Below are positions 13,136 through 22,538 of a DNA stretch of 26,456 nt, one piece after another (the first letter of the stretch is position 1; every line of letters starts with the position of its first letter). This DNA comes from CAYLKS01 sp964384205 [NCBI: uncultured bacterium] (lineage in GTDB: Bacteria > JAGOEH01). The DNA is taken from the NCBI GenBank assembly GCA_964384205.1, contig CAYLKS010000040.1:1-26456 (forward strand), in the 5' to 3' direction. Both the position numbers and the translations under genes were made by a program. Under the pieces are notes generated by a model that was not told the DNA's origin, ran no database searches, and saw only the letters and a list, made by a program, of their open reading frames with translations.

Positions 13136-15085
13136 ATGAAAGATTTTAAAAAAACCATTTGTTCGCAGCAAGAAAAACATAAAATTGAAGCTTGGGAAGG
13201 ATCTGTGGTTGAATACCTATATAAAGTTAAAGAAAATCCAGAAATAGCCACATTTGCTCCTGGTAGAATTTACAATATGATAATGAAACGCGGAGTATCA
13301 AAAGTTGATGACTCGTTAAAATTACGTGGTTATGATGACCTTGTTGCTTATAATTTTTTTGAAAATAAAATTTTTGGTACGTTAGAATCTTTACATGACA
13401 TCATGAGATTTTTAAAAGCCTCTGCTCGTAGAACCGAAACTGGAAAACGTATTTTAATATTGGTTGGTCCTGTAAGTAGTGGTAAATCCACTATAGCAGC
13501 TTTATTGAAACGAGGTCTTGAAGAAGACCCATTGGAAAAGTTTGCTCTTAAAGGATGCCCAATAAGAGAAGAGCCGCTACATGCTATTCCATTAGCTGAT
13601 AGGGAGTATTGGGAAAAAGAATTAGGCGTTAAAATTGAAGGAGCTTTGTGCCCTGTTTGTCAGCAACGATTGGATGAAGAATATACTGAAGATGGAGTAA
13701 GTCGTTGGGACAAACTTCCTGTTGAAAGAATTTTCTTTTCTGAACAAAAACGTTGTGGTATAGGCACATTTCAACCGAGTGATCCTAAAAGTCAAGATGT
13801 AACAGAATTAGTTGGCCGTGTTAATATGTCAAAAGTAGCTCGTTTCGGTGATACAGATCCGCGTGCTTTTCAATTTGATGGTGAGTTACAAGTTGCTAAC
13901 GGTGGTTTAATAGAAATGATAGAGCTGTTAAAAACTGATATAAAACTTCAATATGTTTTAATATCGTTGGCTCAAGAGCAAGTAATTAAATCACCGGGTT
14001 TTCCACAGTTGTACATAGACACTTTAATTTTGGCTCATACCAATGAAACTGAATTTGAGATTTTTAGATCTGATAAAAAGAATGAGGCTTTACATGATAG
14101 AATGTATCCTATTTTTGTACCTTGGAATTTAAGAGTCGATGACGAAATTAAAATTTATGAAAAAATGATTAATGAATCGGATTTTAGAGATATTCATATA
14201 GCACCTCATACTTTAAAAGTCGCTGCTGAATTTGCTGTTTTATCTCGTCTTACAGATTCAACTAAAGTTACTAATAAAGTGGAAAAGATGAAGTTATATA
14301 ACGGAGAAGTAACTGATGGTTTCAAAAAATCTGATATCGATGTTAAATCGGTTCGTCAAGAAGGTAAAGATAAAGGCGAAGGTATGTCTGGTATTTCTCC
14401 GCGTTTTATTATTAATGCATTGAATGTCGCTTTGGGAAGTAAAGAGGAAAAGAAATGTGTGAATCCGATTGATATTATTAGATATTTGAGAGATAATTTT
14501 GACCACCATATTGGAATTGCTGAAGAAGATAGAGATAGATTTTTAAATTTATTGATAGGCGATAAAAATTCGGTTAGTGCCGAATATAAGGAAGTGGCTA
14601 AAAAAGAAGTCAACATGGCTTTTCTTTATGCTTACAAAGAACAAGCCACTACTTTGTTTGAAAATTATATGAAAAATATAAGTGCTTTTTGTCGCAAGGA
14701 AAAAATTCATGATAGTATAACAGGTGAATATAGTGATCCAGATGAAAAATTAATGAGATCTATCGAAGAATTAATTCCAGTTCCAGAAAATTCTAAATCG
14801 GAATTTAGAAACGGTGTGTTTGTTCATAAAGCTGCTGCGTTGGAACGTGGTAATGACTTTAGTTATAAAGATTATCCACCGTTAAAAGAAGCGGTTGAGA
14901 AAAAATTAATGGGGGATTTGAAATCGGTTGTAAGTTTGTCTCTCTCTGATAGTACTAATACTAATCCAAAAGTGAAAAAAAGAAGAGACAGGGCATTTAA
15001 AACTTTGTTAGAAAATGGATATTGTGAAGAATGTGCTAACGTGCTTTTGTCTTTTATAGGAGAAGTTTTACGTAAAGAAGAATAA
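13136..15085 (+). CDS. prkA: PrkA-family AAA+ serine protein kinase
   Basis: 649 aa, the full length of the family (Bacillus PrkA, E. coli YeaG). The AAA part includes Walker A GPVSSGKST (111-119), a CPVC segment (about 172-175) typical of the Gram-positive-like form, the region GELQVANGGLIEMIELLK, and the arginine-containing HTNETEFEIFRSDKKNEALHDRMYPIFVPWNLR. The PrkA C-terminal domain (about 410-649) contains GISPRFIINALNVAL and the charged end RRDRAFKTLLENGYCEECANVLL. PrkA was described as a protein kinase and later as having protease-like activity, and works in stress and sporulation pathways with YeaH and SpoVR, which follow here. The stop overlaps the next start by one base. AAGGAAGG precedes the ATG. 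Confidence 0.95.
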   Translation: MKDFKKTICSQQEKHKIEAWEGSVVEYLYKVKENPEIATFAPGRIYNMIMKRGVSKVDDSLKLRGYDDLVAYNFFENKIFGTLESLHDIMRFLKASARRTETGKRILILVGPVSSGKSTIAALLKRGLEEDPLEKFALKGCPIREEPLHAIPLADREYWEKELGVKIEGALCPVCQQRLDEEYTEDGVSRWDKLPVERIFFSEQKRCGIGTFQPSDPKSQDVTELVGRVNMSKVARFGDTDPRAFQFDGELQVANGGLIEMIELLKTDIKLQYVLISLAQEQVIKSPGFPQLYIDTLILAHTNETEFEIFRSDKKNEALHDRMYPIFVPWNLRVDDEIKIYEKMINESDFRDIHIAPHTLKVAAEFAVLSRLTDSTKVTNKVEKMKLYNGEVTDGFKKSDIDVKSVRQEGKDKGEGMSGISPRFIINALNVALGSKEEKKCVNPIDIIRYLRDNFDHHIGIAEEDRDRFLNLLIGDKNSVSAEYKEVAKKEVNMAFLYAYKEQATTLFENYMKNISAFCRKEKIHDSITGEYSDPDEKLMRSIEELIPVPENSKSEFRNGVFVHKAAALERGNDFSYKDYPPLKEAVEKKLMGDLKSVVSLSLSDSTNTNPKVKKRRDRAFKTLLENGYCEECANVLLSFIGEVLRKEE

Positions 15086-15303
15086 TGTTTGAAGACATAA
15101 TAATAGATAAGAAAAAATTGAAAGAAGATGTTGAAAAGGAAATATGCCCATTTTGTGGGTCATCAAGAATAATACGTGTAAATGGAATTTTTAAAAGCGC
15201 AAATAAATATATTATAACATTCAGATGTGTTGATTGTACTAAATTATGGCATGCCGCTTATAATGCTGATTTAAATATAACTGACGTAACGAACGGAGAA
15301 TGA
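15085..15303 (+). CDS. Zinc-ribbon protein between prkA and yeaH, 72 aa
   Basis: Two CxxC pairs, CPFC (21-24, in ICPFCGSSRIIRVNG) and CVDC (about 48-51, in FRCVDCTKLWH), make a classical zinc ribbon of the TFIIS-like kind. The start overlaps the prkA stop by one base and the gene ends two bases before the yeaH start, so it is fully inside the operon. I do not know a zinc-ribbon member of bacterial prkA-yeaH-spoVR operons, so it may be specific to this element. Function unknown. Confidence 0.8.
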   Translation: MFEDIIIDKKKLKEDVEKEICPFCGSSRIIRVNGIFKSANKYIITFRCVDCTKLWHAAYNADLNITDVTNGE

Positions 15304-15304
15304 T

Positions 15305-16702
15305 ATGTCAATTGTTCATCATCCTGATTGGGATTTATCTAGTCGTGGTAAAAAAGATGCTGAAAGACATCATGATAAAATAGATGATGCTATAAGAAAA
15401 AATGTAAAAGATGTTATCGCTGAAGAATCTATTATTACTCAAAAACGAGGTAAGAAAGTAAGAATTCCTGTAAAAGGTTTGAAGGATTATCGCTTTGTAT
15501 ATGGTAGTAATAAAAAGAAAAAGGGTAAAGGCGATGGTGAAGGTGAAGGTGGTGGTGAAGGGGTTGGCCAAGGCAAAGGAAAACCAGGCGATGTTATAGG
15601 TAGACGTCCGAAACCTGGCGATGGAAAGCAGGGTAAGGGAAAACCTGGTAACAAACCAGGTGAAGACTATATCGAAGCTGAAGTAGATATCGATTATTTA
15701 ATTCAGGTAATGTTTGAAGACCTTGGTTTGCCATGGATAGAGGAAAAAACAAAAGCTAGCCAGTTAGTACCGAGTGGTTGGAAATTTGAAACTATTTCAA
15801 AAGTCGGTATTTTGCCACGCATTCATAAAAAACGCACGATGCTAGAAGCTATTAAGAGAAACCAGCTTTTTGCATCAGAAATATCAGAAGCTACTGGTAG
15901 ATCAATTGATGACTCTCTTCAAGCATTGACTCAAGCTAAAGGTGATATTAATAAAGCTATTGAGTTAATAAAAACAAATAAGCTTGATACTACAATAGAT
16001 CCTTATATAGTATTAGAAGATGAGGATATGAGATATAAACAGATAGAAGAGGACTATGAATTACATTCAAATGCTGTGGTTATTGCTATGATGGATACCT
16101 CTGGCTCAATGACTCCGGATAAAAAGTATCTATGTAGATCATTATTATTTTGGTTAGTGGAATTTTTAAAGAAAGTTTATGATCATGTAGAAATTAAATT
16201 TATTACTCATACTACAGATGCTAAAATAGTGGATGAGGAAACATTTTTTCACAAAGGTGAGTCGGGCGGTACTTATTGTTGGTCAGCTATTGATAAAGCT
16301 ATTCATTTAATTGATACAGAATTTCCAGTAAATGAATGGAATGTTTATTGCGTATATGTTTCTGACGGCGATGATTTTAAACCAGACAAAACTATTACAT
16401 ATATAGAAGAATTATTAAAGCGTAATATTAATATGTTTTCTTATAATGAAGTTAATCCTAGCGCCATTGATGAGGAAATGTTAGCTAAATTATCTTCGAA
16501 GGCTGTTAGTGCGTGGGGATTGTTGTGGAGTTCAAGTAATACACTTATACAAGAAATTAAAAAGCATTGGAAATTTGTATGTAAGGAAGAAAACGGAGCT
16601 CAGTTTTGTAAGAATGAAAAATTACATTTTTTAACTGCTACTATTAAAGACAAAAGTCATATATATCCAACACTAAAACATATTTTATTCAAAAAGAAAT
16701 AA
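15305..16702 (+). CDS. YeaH/DUF444 protein with von Willebrand A domain and inserted UBA-like segment
   Basis: 465 aa, family UPF0229/DUF444, partner of PrkA and SpoVR. The N-terminus HHPDWDLSSRGKKDAERHHDKI is characteristic. A Gly/Lys-rich low-complexity linker lies at 70-118. The von Willebrand A domain begins VVIAMMDTSGSM with metal site Asp264-Thr-Ser-Gly-Ser and continues through FITHTTDAKIV, GGTYCWSAIDKAI and YVSDGDDF. Between RTMLEAIKRN and the DMRY motif the family normally has a short link. Here residues 190-223 (ASEISEATGRSIDDSLQALT then QAKGDINKAIELI) look like the UBA/TS-N fold of elongation factor Ts. GGAG lies six bases before the ATG. Confidence 0.93.
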   Translation: MSIVHHPDWDLSSRGKKDAERHHDKIDDAIRKNVKDVIAEESIITQKRGKKVRIPVKGLKDYRFVYGSNKKKKGKGDGEGEGGGEGVGQGKGKPGDVIGRRPKPGDGKQGKGKPGNKPGEDYIEAEVDIDYLIQVMFEDLGLPWIEEKTKASQLVPSGWKFETISKVGILPRIHKKRTMLEAIKRNQLFASEISEATGRSIDDSLQALTQAKGDINKAIELIKTNKLDTTIDPYIVLEDEDMRYKQIEEDYELHSNAVVIAMMDTSGSMTPDKKYLCRSLLFWLVEFLKKVYDHVEIKFITHTTDAKIVDEETFFHKGESGGTYCWSAIDKAIHLIDTEFPVNEWNVYCVYVSDGDDFKPDKTITYIEELLKRNINMFSYNEVNPSAIDEEMLAKLSSKAVSAWGLLWSSSNTLIQEIKKHWKFVCKEENGAQFCKNEKLHFLTATIKDKSHIYPTLKHILFKKK

Positions 16703-16717
16703 AATCGAGGCTACAAT

Positions 16718-18262
16718 ATGACTAAAAATGAACTAAGAAGATTGATTAAGATAGAATCCCGTATAAATCAAATAGCACAAGAAGAGTTGGGATTGCATTA
16801 TTATCCTATTGAATTTGATATTATACCTCCGCAAAAGATGTTGGAAATAATGGCTTATAATATCCCAACTAATATTTCTAATTGGAAATATGGGCGTGAT
16901 TACGAACGTGAGCGCACTATTTTTGAGCATTCATCTAGAGGTTTGCCTTATGAAGTTGTTATTAATTCAAACCCTGCTAGAGCTTACTTAATGAACGACA
17001 ATAAATTTGCTGTTCAATGCCTAGTTATGGCTCATGTTGTTGGGCACTGTGCTTTTTTTAGTACTAATAAATATTTTATAAATTCACGTCAAGATATTGT
17101 AAATGTTTTATATGAGGCTTCACGTAGGTTTTTAAAATATGAAAAACAATATGGAATAGACGAAGTAGAAAAAACTATAGATGCTGGTCATGCACTTCAA
17201 TTCCATTCTAGTCCGTTTGAATCTAGAGAAACAGAATCGGAAAAACGTTTACGTATTTTTAAACAATTAAAAAAAGAGGCTCACGTACATTCTGGGGAAT
17301 ATAAAGATGTAATTGGTGCTACTGAGAAAGAAATAAACGAAGATATTGAATTGTATAATCAAAAACTATGGCGGCGATTAAAATTAAAAACACCAGTAGA
17401 GCCCACAGAAGATATTTTAAGATATATCATTGATAATTCATTTGTTTTAGAAGATTGGCAAAAAGATATTTTAGAAACATTGAGATTAGAAGGACAATAC
17501 TTTTGGCCGATGATGAAAACTAAACAAATGAATGAAGGTTTTGCTGTTAGAGTGCATGAAAAAATAATGACACGTTTATTTGAAGAAGGTTTATTGTCTA
17601 CCGAAGAACATGGGGATTATAATTATTCTAATTCTTTAGTAAAAGCAGAAAACCCTTTTCAGATAAATCCATATTTATTTGGGTCGTCTATTTGGGCTGA
17701 TATAGAAAAACGATGGGATCGTGGTATGCATGGTATAGAGTGGGATGAGTGCACAGATAGTAAATTAAAAGAAGAGTGGGATACTCATGAAAATAGAGGT
17801 TGGGAAAAATGTTTAGAAATCTTAGAAACTTATATTGATTGGTTTTTTATTTCTGACTTTTTAACTCCAGAACTTATAAGTGAAATTAAATTATATATTT
17901 ATAAAGCGGAAGAAGCATTGGACTCTATCGATTATGTAATCACAAAAGATACTGCAAAAGAAATAAAAGAAAAGTTAGTAAATGCGTTTGCTCAGTCAAG
18001 TGTACCCAAAATAGAAGTTGTTAATGGTAATTATAATGAGCAAGGTATTTTACATTTAAAACATAAATATGATAAAACACCGTTGGAAGCTACACATGCT
18101 AAAAAAACAATGGAACATGTAGCCTACTTATGGGGTAGACCAGTTGTTCTTGATACTATGGAGGATGATGCTGTAATATCATGGCGAGTTGTATCAAGTG
18201 AGTGGGAATATGAACTTAGTGAAGAGGATCTTGAAGTGATTACCCAAGACTTAGAATTGTAA
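16718..18262 (+). CDS. spoVR: SpoVR family protein
   Basis: 514 aa, near the normal length. SpoVR takes part in spore cortex formation in Bacillus and exists in non-sporulating bacteria (E. coli YcgB); its biochemical role is unsettled. Motifs include the N-terminal GLHYYPIEFDIIPPQKMLEIMAY, WKYGRDYERERT, GLPYEVVINSNPARAYLMNDN, MAHVVGH (104-110), RQDIVNVLYEASRRF, EDWQKDILETLRLEGQYFWPM and NPYLFGSSIWADIEKRWD. The usual final domain DTMEDDAVISWRVVSSEWEYELS is altered but present. It closes the prkA operon 15 bases after yeaH and is followed after 14 bases by the tmRNA. Confidence 0.93.
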   Translation: MTKNELRRLIKIESRINQIAQEELGLHYYPIEFDIIPPQKMLEIMAYNIPTNISNWKYGRDYERERTIFEHSSRGLPYEVVINSNPARAYLMNDNKFAVQCLVMAHVVGHCAFFSTNKYFINSRQDIVNVLYEASRRFLKYEKQYGIDEVEKTIDAGHALQFHSSPFESRETESEKRLRIFKQLKKEAHVHSGEYKDVIGATEKEINEDIELYNQKLWRRLKLKTPVEPTEDILRYIIDNSFVLEDWQKDILETLRLEGQYFWPMMKTKQMNEGFAVRVHEKIMTRLFEEGLLSTEEHGDYNYSNSLVKAENPFQINPYLFGSSIWADIEKRWDRGMHGIEWDECTDSKLKEEWDTHENRGWEKCLEILETYIDWFFISDFLTPELISEIKLYIYKAEEALDSIDYVITKDTAKEIKEKLVNAFAQSSVPKIEVVNGNYNEQGILHLKHKYDKTPLEATHAKKTMEHVAYLWGRPVVLDTMEDDAVISWRVVSSEWEYELSEEDLEVITQDLEL

Positions 18263-18276
18263 GTTTATATTAGTAT

Positions 18277-18656
<380 letters not shown>

Positions 18657-18664
18657 AATTAATA

Positions 18665-18694
18665 TCTAGCAAAATTGTAATTTTATTCTATAAT
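18665..18694 (+). promoter_or_regulatory. Repeated promoter, copy 5
   Basis: TCTAGCAAAA (18665-18674), ten bases, ATTCTATAAT (18685-18694), nine bases after the tmRNA end. Predicted start is near 18701, three bases before an ATG. Confidence 0.8.
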
Positions 18695-18703
18695 ATAAAT
18701 GTA

Positions 18704-18868
18704 ATGACGATACTATTATCTAAAAAGGAATACGAAAAAATATGCAAAACGATAAAACTTGCGGATGAACTCAAGTTTAAATGGGATAGGTATGTTAACT
18801 CTTTGATTTTTGAGCGGAATAAAAATATTCAATTTATGAAAAAAATCGTGCATCGCACAAGCGCGTAA
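18704..18868 (+). CDS. Small hypothetical protein, 54 aa, possibly leaderless
   Basis: ATG 18704 lies within a few bases of the start predicted for promoter copy 5 and has no ribosome binding site, so the message would be leaderless or nearly so. The product (MTILLSKKEYEKICKTIKLA, then a basic helix ending KKIVHRTSA) is basic and mostly helical, without cysteine pairs or membrane span. The following gene has its own good site. Coding is plausible because the frame is intact and has the composition of its neighbours, but it is short. Confidence 0.5.
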   Translation: MTILLSKKEYEKICKTIKLADELKFKWDRYVNSLIFERNKNIQFMKKIVHRTSA

Positions 18869-18899
18869 ATTGAAATTATAAACAGGTAAGGAGAAGGCA

Positions 18900-19217
18900 A
18901 TGTGGTGGATTTTACAATTAATCGGTATTGTTGGTGTAGTATGTATTCACACTTTTAATAGATGGGCTGGATTACACACTATAAATTTGATGATCAAATG
19001 GGGAGTTAATGCTGGAGCTCAGATTTGTATAGCTCCTTTTTTTATTTTATCATATCAGTTAGCGCCTTCATTTTTTCAACCATGGTTTTTAGGTACGGTA
19101 TTAATTTTTTTTCTTGGTTTTTTAGTAAGCCTATTCTTTTTTGGTGAAGTGTTAACTATAACTAAGATCGCAGGCGCAGCATTTGCTATTATATCAGCTG
19201 TATTATTAATTATTTAA
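18900..19217 (+). CDS. Small multi-span membrane protein, 105 aa (EamA/SMR-like half)
   Basis: Almost wholly hydrophobic, with about four membrane helices near residues 3-20, 38-54, 60-80 and 86-105. The closing pattern FFGEVLTITKIAGAAFAIISAVLLII is like the GExL...kxxGxxLIxxGVxLL end of small multidrug resistance and EamA-type transporters, of which this would be a single four-helix unit. A holin is an alternative in a phage, but there is no endolysin beside it. AAGGAGAAGG precedes the ATG. Transport role is a guess. Confidence 0.7.
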   Translation: MWWILQLIGIVGVVCIHTFNRWAGLHTINLMIKWGVNAGAQICIAPFFILSYQLAPSFFQPWFLGTVLIFFLGFLVSLFFFGEVLTITKIAGAAFAIISAVLLII

Positions 19218-19230
19218 GGGGGTGGTTAAT

Positions 19231-19512
19231 ATGGGCTTCATATGTGATGTTCCAAAAAGTTTTTGTAATTTAAGAGAAAAAGATGGGAGTTGTAGACTTG
19301 GTGTGCGCTGTGAGCCCATCGTAGATGAGTGTACGAAATATGGAAAGTGTGATAAAATAGAAGCTGGATATTGTAAAGTTTATGTCCGTCCTTCAGTTAA
19401 ATGGCGCCAATTAAGTGGATGCCCGTTAGCACCAGTAAGTAGGGAGGCATCTACAACTGCCGCTGGTAAAGTACGTGTAGGTCAACAAAAACAAAAGAAA
19501 CGCGGAAGATAA
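19231..19512 (+). CDS. Cysteine-rich protein with basic tail, 93 aa
   Basis: Eight cysteines in the first 65 residues (FICDVPKSFC, GSCRLGVRC, ECTKYGKC, GYCKVYVRP, SGCPLAP) suggest two metal sites. The ending PSVKWRQLSGCPLA resembles the PxxxWRxGxCPLA motif of small bacterial proteins of unknown function. The last 25 residues are basic (GQQKQKKRGR). ATG 19231 is chosen over GTG 19222 because GGGGGTGG lies just before it. It follows the membrane protein by 13 bases and precedes promoter copy 6. Confidence 0.75.
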   Translation: MGFICDVPKSFCNLREKDGSCRLGVRCEPIVDECTKYGKCDKIEAGYCKVYVRPSVKWRQLSGCPLAPVSREASTTAAGKVRVGQQKQKKRGR

Positions 19513-19521
19513 AAAAATTAG

Positions 19522-19551
19522 TCTAGCAAAACATTAATTTTATTCTATAAT
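19522..19551 (+). promoter_or_regulatory. Repeated promoter, copy 6
   Basis: TCTAGCAAAA (19522-19531), ten bases, ATTCTATAAT (19542-19551). Predicted start is near 19558, giving a leader of about 37 bases before the Rad52-like gene at 19595. Confidence 0.8.
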
Positions 19552-19594
19552 AAATATAGAAGGTTAAATTATTAATTGATGAAGGAGAAGAATT

Positions 19595-20602
19595 ATGGAT
19601 GAACGGATTTTGGATAAATTGTATGAACCATTTCAATTAAAAGAAAGGGTGGGACAAGCGAATAAAATTTTTAAATACGTACCGAGCGCTGATATTATTG
19701 ATAGAATGAACCGTGTTTTTAAGGGTAATTGGAGCACAGAAGTTATTTCTTCACAAATTCTTGAAGATGAGGTGCTGCTTTGTGTTAGAGTCCTTGTTAG
19801 AGACGATGATGGGAATATGTATTATCATGATGGTTACGCTAGTCAAATGATACTTCGATATACTTATGGTGATAAAGAAGGAAAAGCTGTTAATATAGGT
19901 AATACGTTTAAGTCCGCTATGTCGAAAGCGATAAAAACTGCGGTAGCAAAATGGGGGGTAGGTTTGGATTTATCAGATGATGGTGAGTCTAGTACTGATT
20001 CTACATTTGAACCGCCTATTTCGATGCCGGTAGCTAATAATCAAAATCAAACACAACAAGTTATTGGTGCTCCTGTGGGCGTGGAAATTCCACATTCAAC
20101 ACCAATAAATAATACTGATACGCCAGTTACAAATAATCCTTTACCACAAGATGTACCAATAAACAATAATACTCCAACTGTTGCAAATAATCCTTTGCCT
20201 CCTGCGTTTGTTGACACATCGGATTCATCTGGTGTTTCAGCTCCTACACCACAGGAAAGCGCACCGGTTATTGATGCTCCTATAAACGCACCACCTATAG
20301 TAGATCAGCCCACAGTAGAAAATGTAGAACCTACTGCAATACCAGCTGCGCCAGAACAAGTTCTAAATACACCGCCTGTAGAAGTGATTGGTTCAGAATC
20401 TGACCAAGCTGTTACTATGTTAACTGATGTGCAGAAAATAGCCATTGAGCAAACGATGTCAATTAATAATTTCACCTTTGAAGAATTAGCCGCTAAAGCG
20501 TTGGGAAGAACGGATAATTTACCTAAAAGCATAGATGAATTGACATATTCTGACGCTGTTAAACTTATACAACACGGCAATGATCTTAGACCAGTTATTT
20601 AA
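19595..20602 (+). CDS. Rad52/Rad22-type single-strand annealing protein
   Basis: Anneals complementary single strands in recombination and repair. The N-terminal core (about 8-130) carries LKERVGQANKIFKYVPSADIIDRMNRVFKGNW, EVLLCVRVLVRDDDG and NTFKSAMSKAIKTAVAKWGVGL, matching phage Rad52-like recombinases. Residues about 135-270 are a Pro/Asn/Thr/Val-rich flexible linker with repeated NNPLP and PINN units. The last 60 residues, LTDVQKIAIEQTMSINNFT through IDELTYSDAVKLI, form the small helical module often found at the C-terminus of phage annealing proteins. GAAGGAG precedes the ATG. No exonuclease or single-strand binding protein is seen nearby. Confidence 0.88.
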   Translation: MDERILDKLYEPFQLKERVGQANKIFKYVPSADIIDRMNRVFKGNWSTEVISSQILEDEVLLCVRVLVRDDDGNMYYHDGYASQMILRYTYGDKEGKAVNIGNTFKSAMSKAIKTAVAKWGVGLDLSDDGESSTDSTFEPPISMPVANNQNQTQQVIGAPVGVEIPHSTPINNTDTPVTNNPLPQDVPINNNTPTVANNPLPPAFVDTSDSSGVSAPTPQESAPVIDAPINAPPIVDQPTVENVEPTAIPAAPEQVLNTPPVEVIGSESDQAVTMLTDVQKIAIEQTMSINNFTFEELAAKALGRTDNLPKSIDELTYSDAVKLIQHGNDLRPVI

Positions 20603-20621
20603 ATTTTAGGAGACTTTAATT

Positions 20622-22538
20622 ATGAATGAAAGAAAAATTATAGAAGTGGCATTACAAACTATTTCTTTTAGTATATTAATTTATCAATTATCGGATGAGG
20701 ATATATCTGATTCATTGACTTATTTTACGCGAGAAAAAGGATTAATATCTAAAGAATTATTTTATGATTTTTTGATAGCTACTTGTGTTAGTAATATATC
20801 TGATTTTTTGTCGTATCTTAAGCATCGTGGTATAGAGATTGATAAATTAAATAAGCTGCGTGAAGAAGTAGTAGGAAACATTATTGAAGTAAATCCGAAA
20901 CTTAATCCAAGTAAATTAGTTATTAATAATAATAATGTTGTAAAAATAAAAACTACTAGAAAAAAAGCTAACGAAACTATTTTAGTAGACAATGAACATT
21001 GGGGTATAAATAGTTATGATCATTCTGGTAAGTCTTCTGAATCATCTGGTAAAAAACTAGATATGAGTAAAATAAATAATTTGAAAGATTTACAATACAC
21101 AAAAGTACAAAAATTTTGGAGGAGGTTTGGAAGATATTTAGTAATAAAACAATTTCAAGAAGGTGCCGAAGAAATTATTTTAAGTAATAAAATGTTTAAT
21201 ACGCGTACTTCTTTTGAGCAGTATATAGTTACTATTTGTGTTGATGAAATCGAAGATTTATTCTTGCAGTTAGATAAAACAGGTGTGCCAAGTAGGGTAT
21301 CGCCTCATATTCTAATACATGAATTATATGATTTGTGTAAAACGGTTAACCCGACGCTTGATTTTGATGTATATAAAGAATCTGTTGGAGATATTGAGGA
21401 ACCTACAGCAATAGATCCGTTTGAAGGAATAGCGCAAGGGGAGGATGATCCAGAGACTATTTTAAATACAGCTATAAAAAGACAGAAAAAAAGTTTTCGG
21501 GCGCTAGATAAACAAATATTATTAGATTTAAAAGATAATATGGAAAAAAAAGTTATTGGTCAATCTAAAGCTATAGATAATTTAGTTGATGCTATACAAC
21601 GTGCGAGTATAGGTTTAAAAGATCCAGAACAACCAATAGGATCTTTTATATTTACTGGTTTTTCTGGTGTTGGTAAATCGTATACTGCTAAAATATTAGC
21701 TGAAGAGTTGGTGGGTGATAGAAACGCGTTGGTAACAGTGGATTGTTCTGAGTATTCAGCAGATCATGAATACGCTAAACTTATTGGTGCACCGAATGGT
21801 TACATAGGTCATGAGCATGGGGGATATTTAACAAATGCCCTGAAGAAAAATCCTTTTTCTGTTGTTTTATTTGATGAAATTGAAAAAGCTAGTGAAAAAG
21901 TTTATCAACTTTTGTTACAAATAATGGATGAAGGTCGTTTAACTGATGGCAAAGGAAAAAAAGTATCGTTTAAAGATGCTATAATTATCATGACTTCAAA
22001 TTTGGGGGTTGATGAAACTAAACGTGTGGAAAAAACCATAGGTTTTGGAAACGCGTCTGAGTTGACGGCTGATAAACACGAGAAAGCTATTAAAGATTCT
22101 TTAGATAAAACATTTAAACCTGAATTTCTTAATCGTCTCACAGCCATTATAAATTTTAACACTTTAAGTAAATCGAATTATCTTAAAATTATTGAATTAG
22201 AATTATTTAAATTATTAGATTATCTTAAATATAATAAAACAGATTACTCAAATTTGAATATAGTGTTTGATAAATCTGTTTATGGTTATATTTATAAACG
22301 TGGTATCGATGCTAAATTGGGTGCTCGGCCATTACAGCGCACCATAGAAAGAGAAATCTCAACACCTTTAGCTAAAAAAATACTTATGGAACATATTGAT
22401 AGTGATACTACAGGTATTATAGTTAAAGCATTTAGAAATAAAATTAAATTTGATACTTATGAATTAGAGATTGATCCTGAAGATATTTCGAAACCACCAT
22501 TTTATATGCATAACTCATTTAAAGAACAAGATGAATAA
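20622..22538 (+). CDS. Clp-type AAA+ ATPase with one ATPase domain and a duplicated N-terminal region
   Basis: 638 aa. The C-terminal half is like the second ATPase domain of ClpA/ClpB/ClpC: KKVIGQSKAIDNLVDAI, Walker A GFSGVGKS (346-353), GYIGHEHGGYL, Walker B VVLFDEIEKA (from 414), EFLNRLTAIINF and sensor-2 GARPLQRTIERE (from 567). It works as a ring unfoldase or disaggregase. There is only one ATPase domain and no ClpN repeat. Residues about 45-100 and 185-245 resemble each other (F..fi.TCV..I.DfL...L...G ... VNPxLxxS and F..yivTICVDEIEDLFLQL ... VNPTLDFD), so the N-terminal region seems duplicated. I see no tripeptide loop for ClpP binding. AGGAGA precedes the ATG. Confidence 0.9.
   Translation: MNERKIIEVALQTISFSILIYQLSDEDISDSLTYFTREKGLISKELFYDFLIATCVSNISDFLSYLKHRGIEIDKLNKLREEVVGNIIEVNPKLNPSKLVINNNNVVKIKTTRKKANETILVDNEHWGINSYDHSGKSSESSGKKLDMSKINNLKDLQYTKVQKFWRRFGRYLVIKQFQEGAEEIILSNKMFNTRTSFEQYIVTICVDEIEDLFLQLDKTGVPSRVSPHILIHELYDLCKTVNPTLDFDVYKESVGDIEEPTAIDPFEGIAQGEDDPETILNTAIKRQKKSFRALDKQILLDLKDNMEKKVIGQSKAIDNLVDAIQRASIGLKDPEQPIGSFIFTGFSGVGKSYTAKILAEELVGDRNALVTVDCSEYSADHEYAKLIGAPNGYIGHEHGGYLTNALKKNPFSVVLFDEIEKASEKVYQLLLQIMDEGRLTDGKGKKVSFKDAIIIMTSNLGVDETKRVEKTIGFGNASELTADKHEKAIKDSLDKTFKPEFLNRLTAIINFNTLSKSNYLKIIELELFKLLDYLKYNKTDYSNLNIVFDKSVYGYIYKRGIDAKLGARPLQRTIEREISTPLAKKILMEHIDSDTTGIIVKAFRNKIKFDTYELEIDPEDISKPPFYMHNSFKEQDE

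Noticed and set aside
22471-22530. Longer start for the cupin gene
   Set aside because: It would overlap the Clp-type gene by almost 70 bases, and the conserved cupin sequence begins only after ATG 22531.
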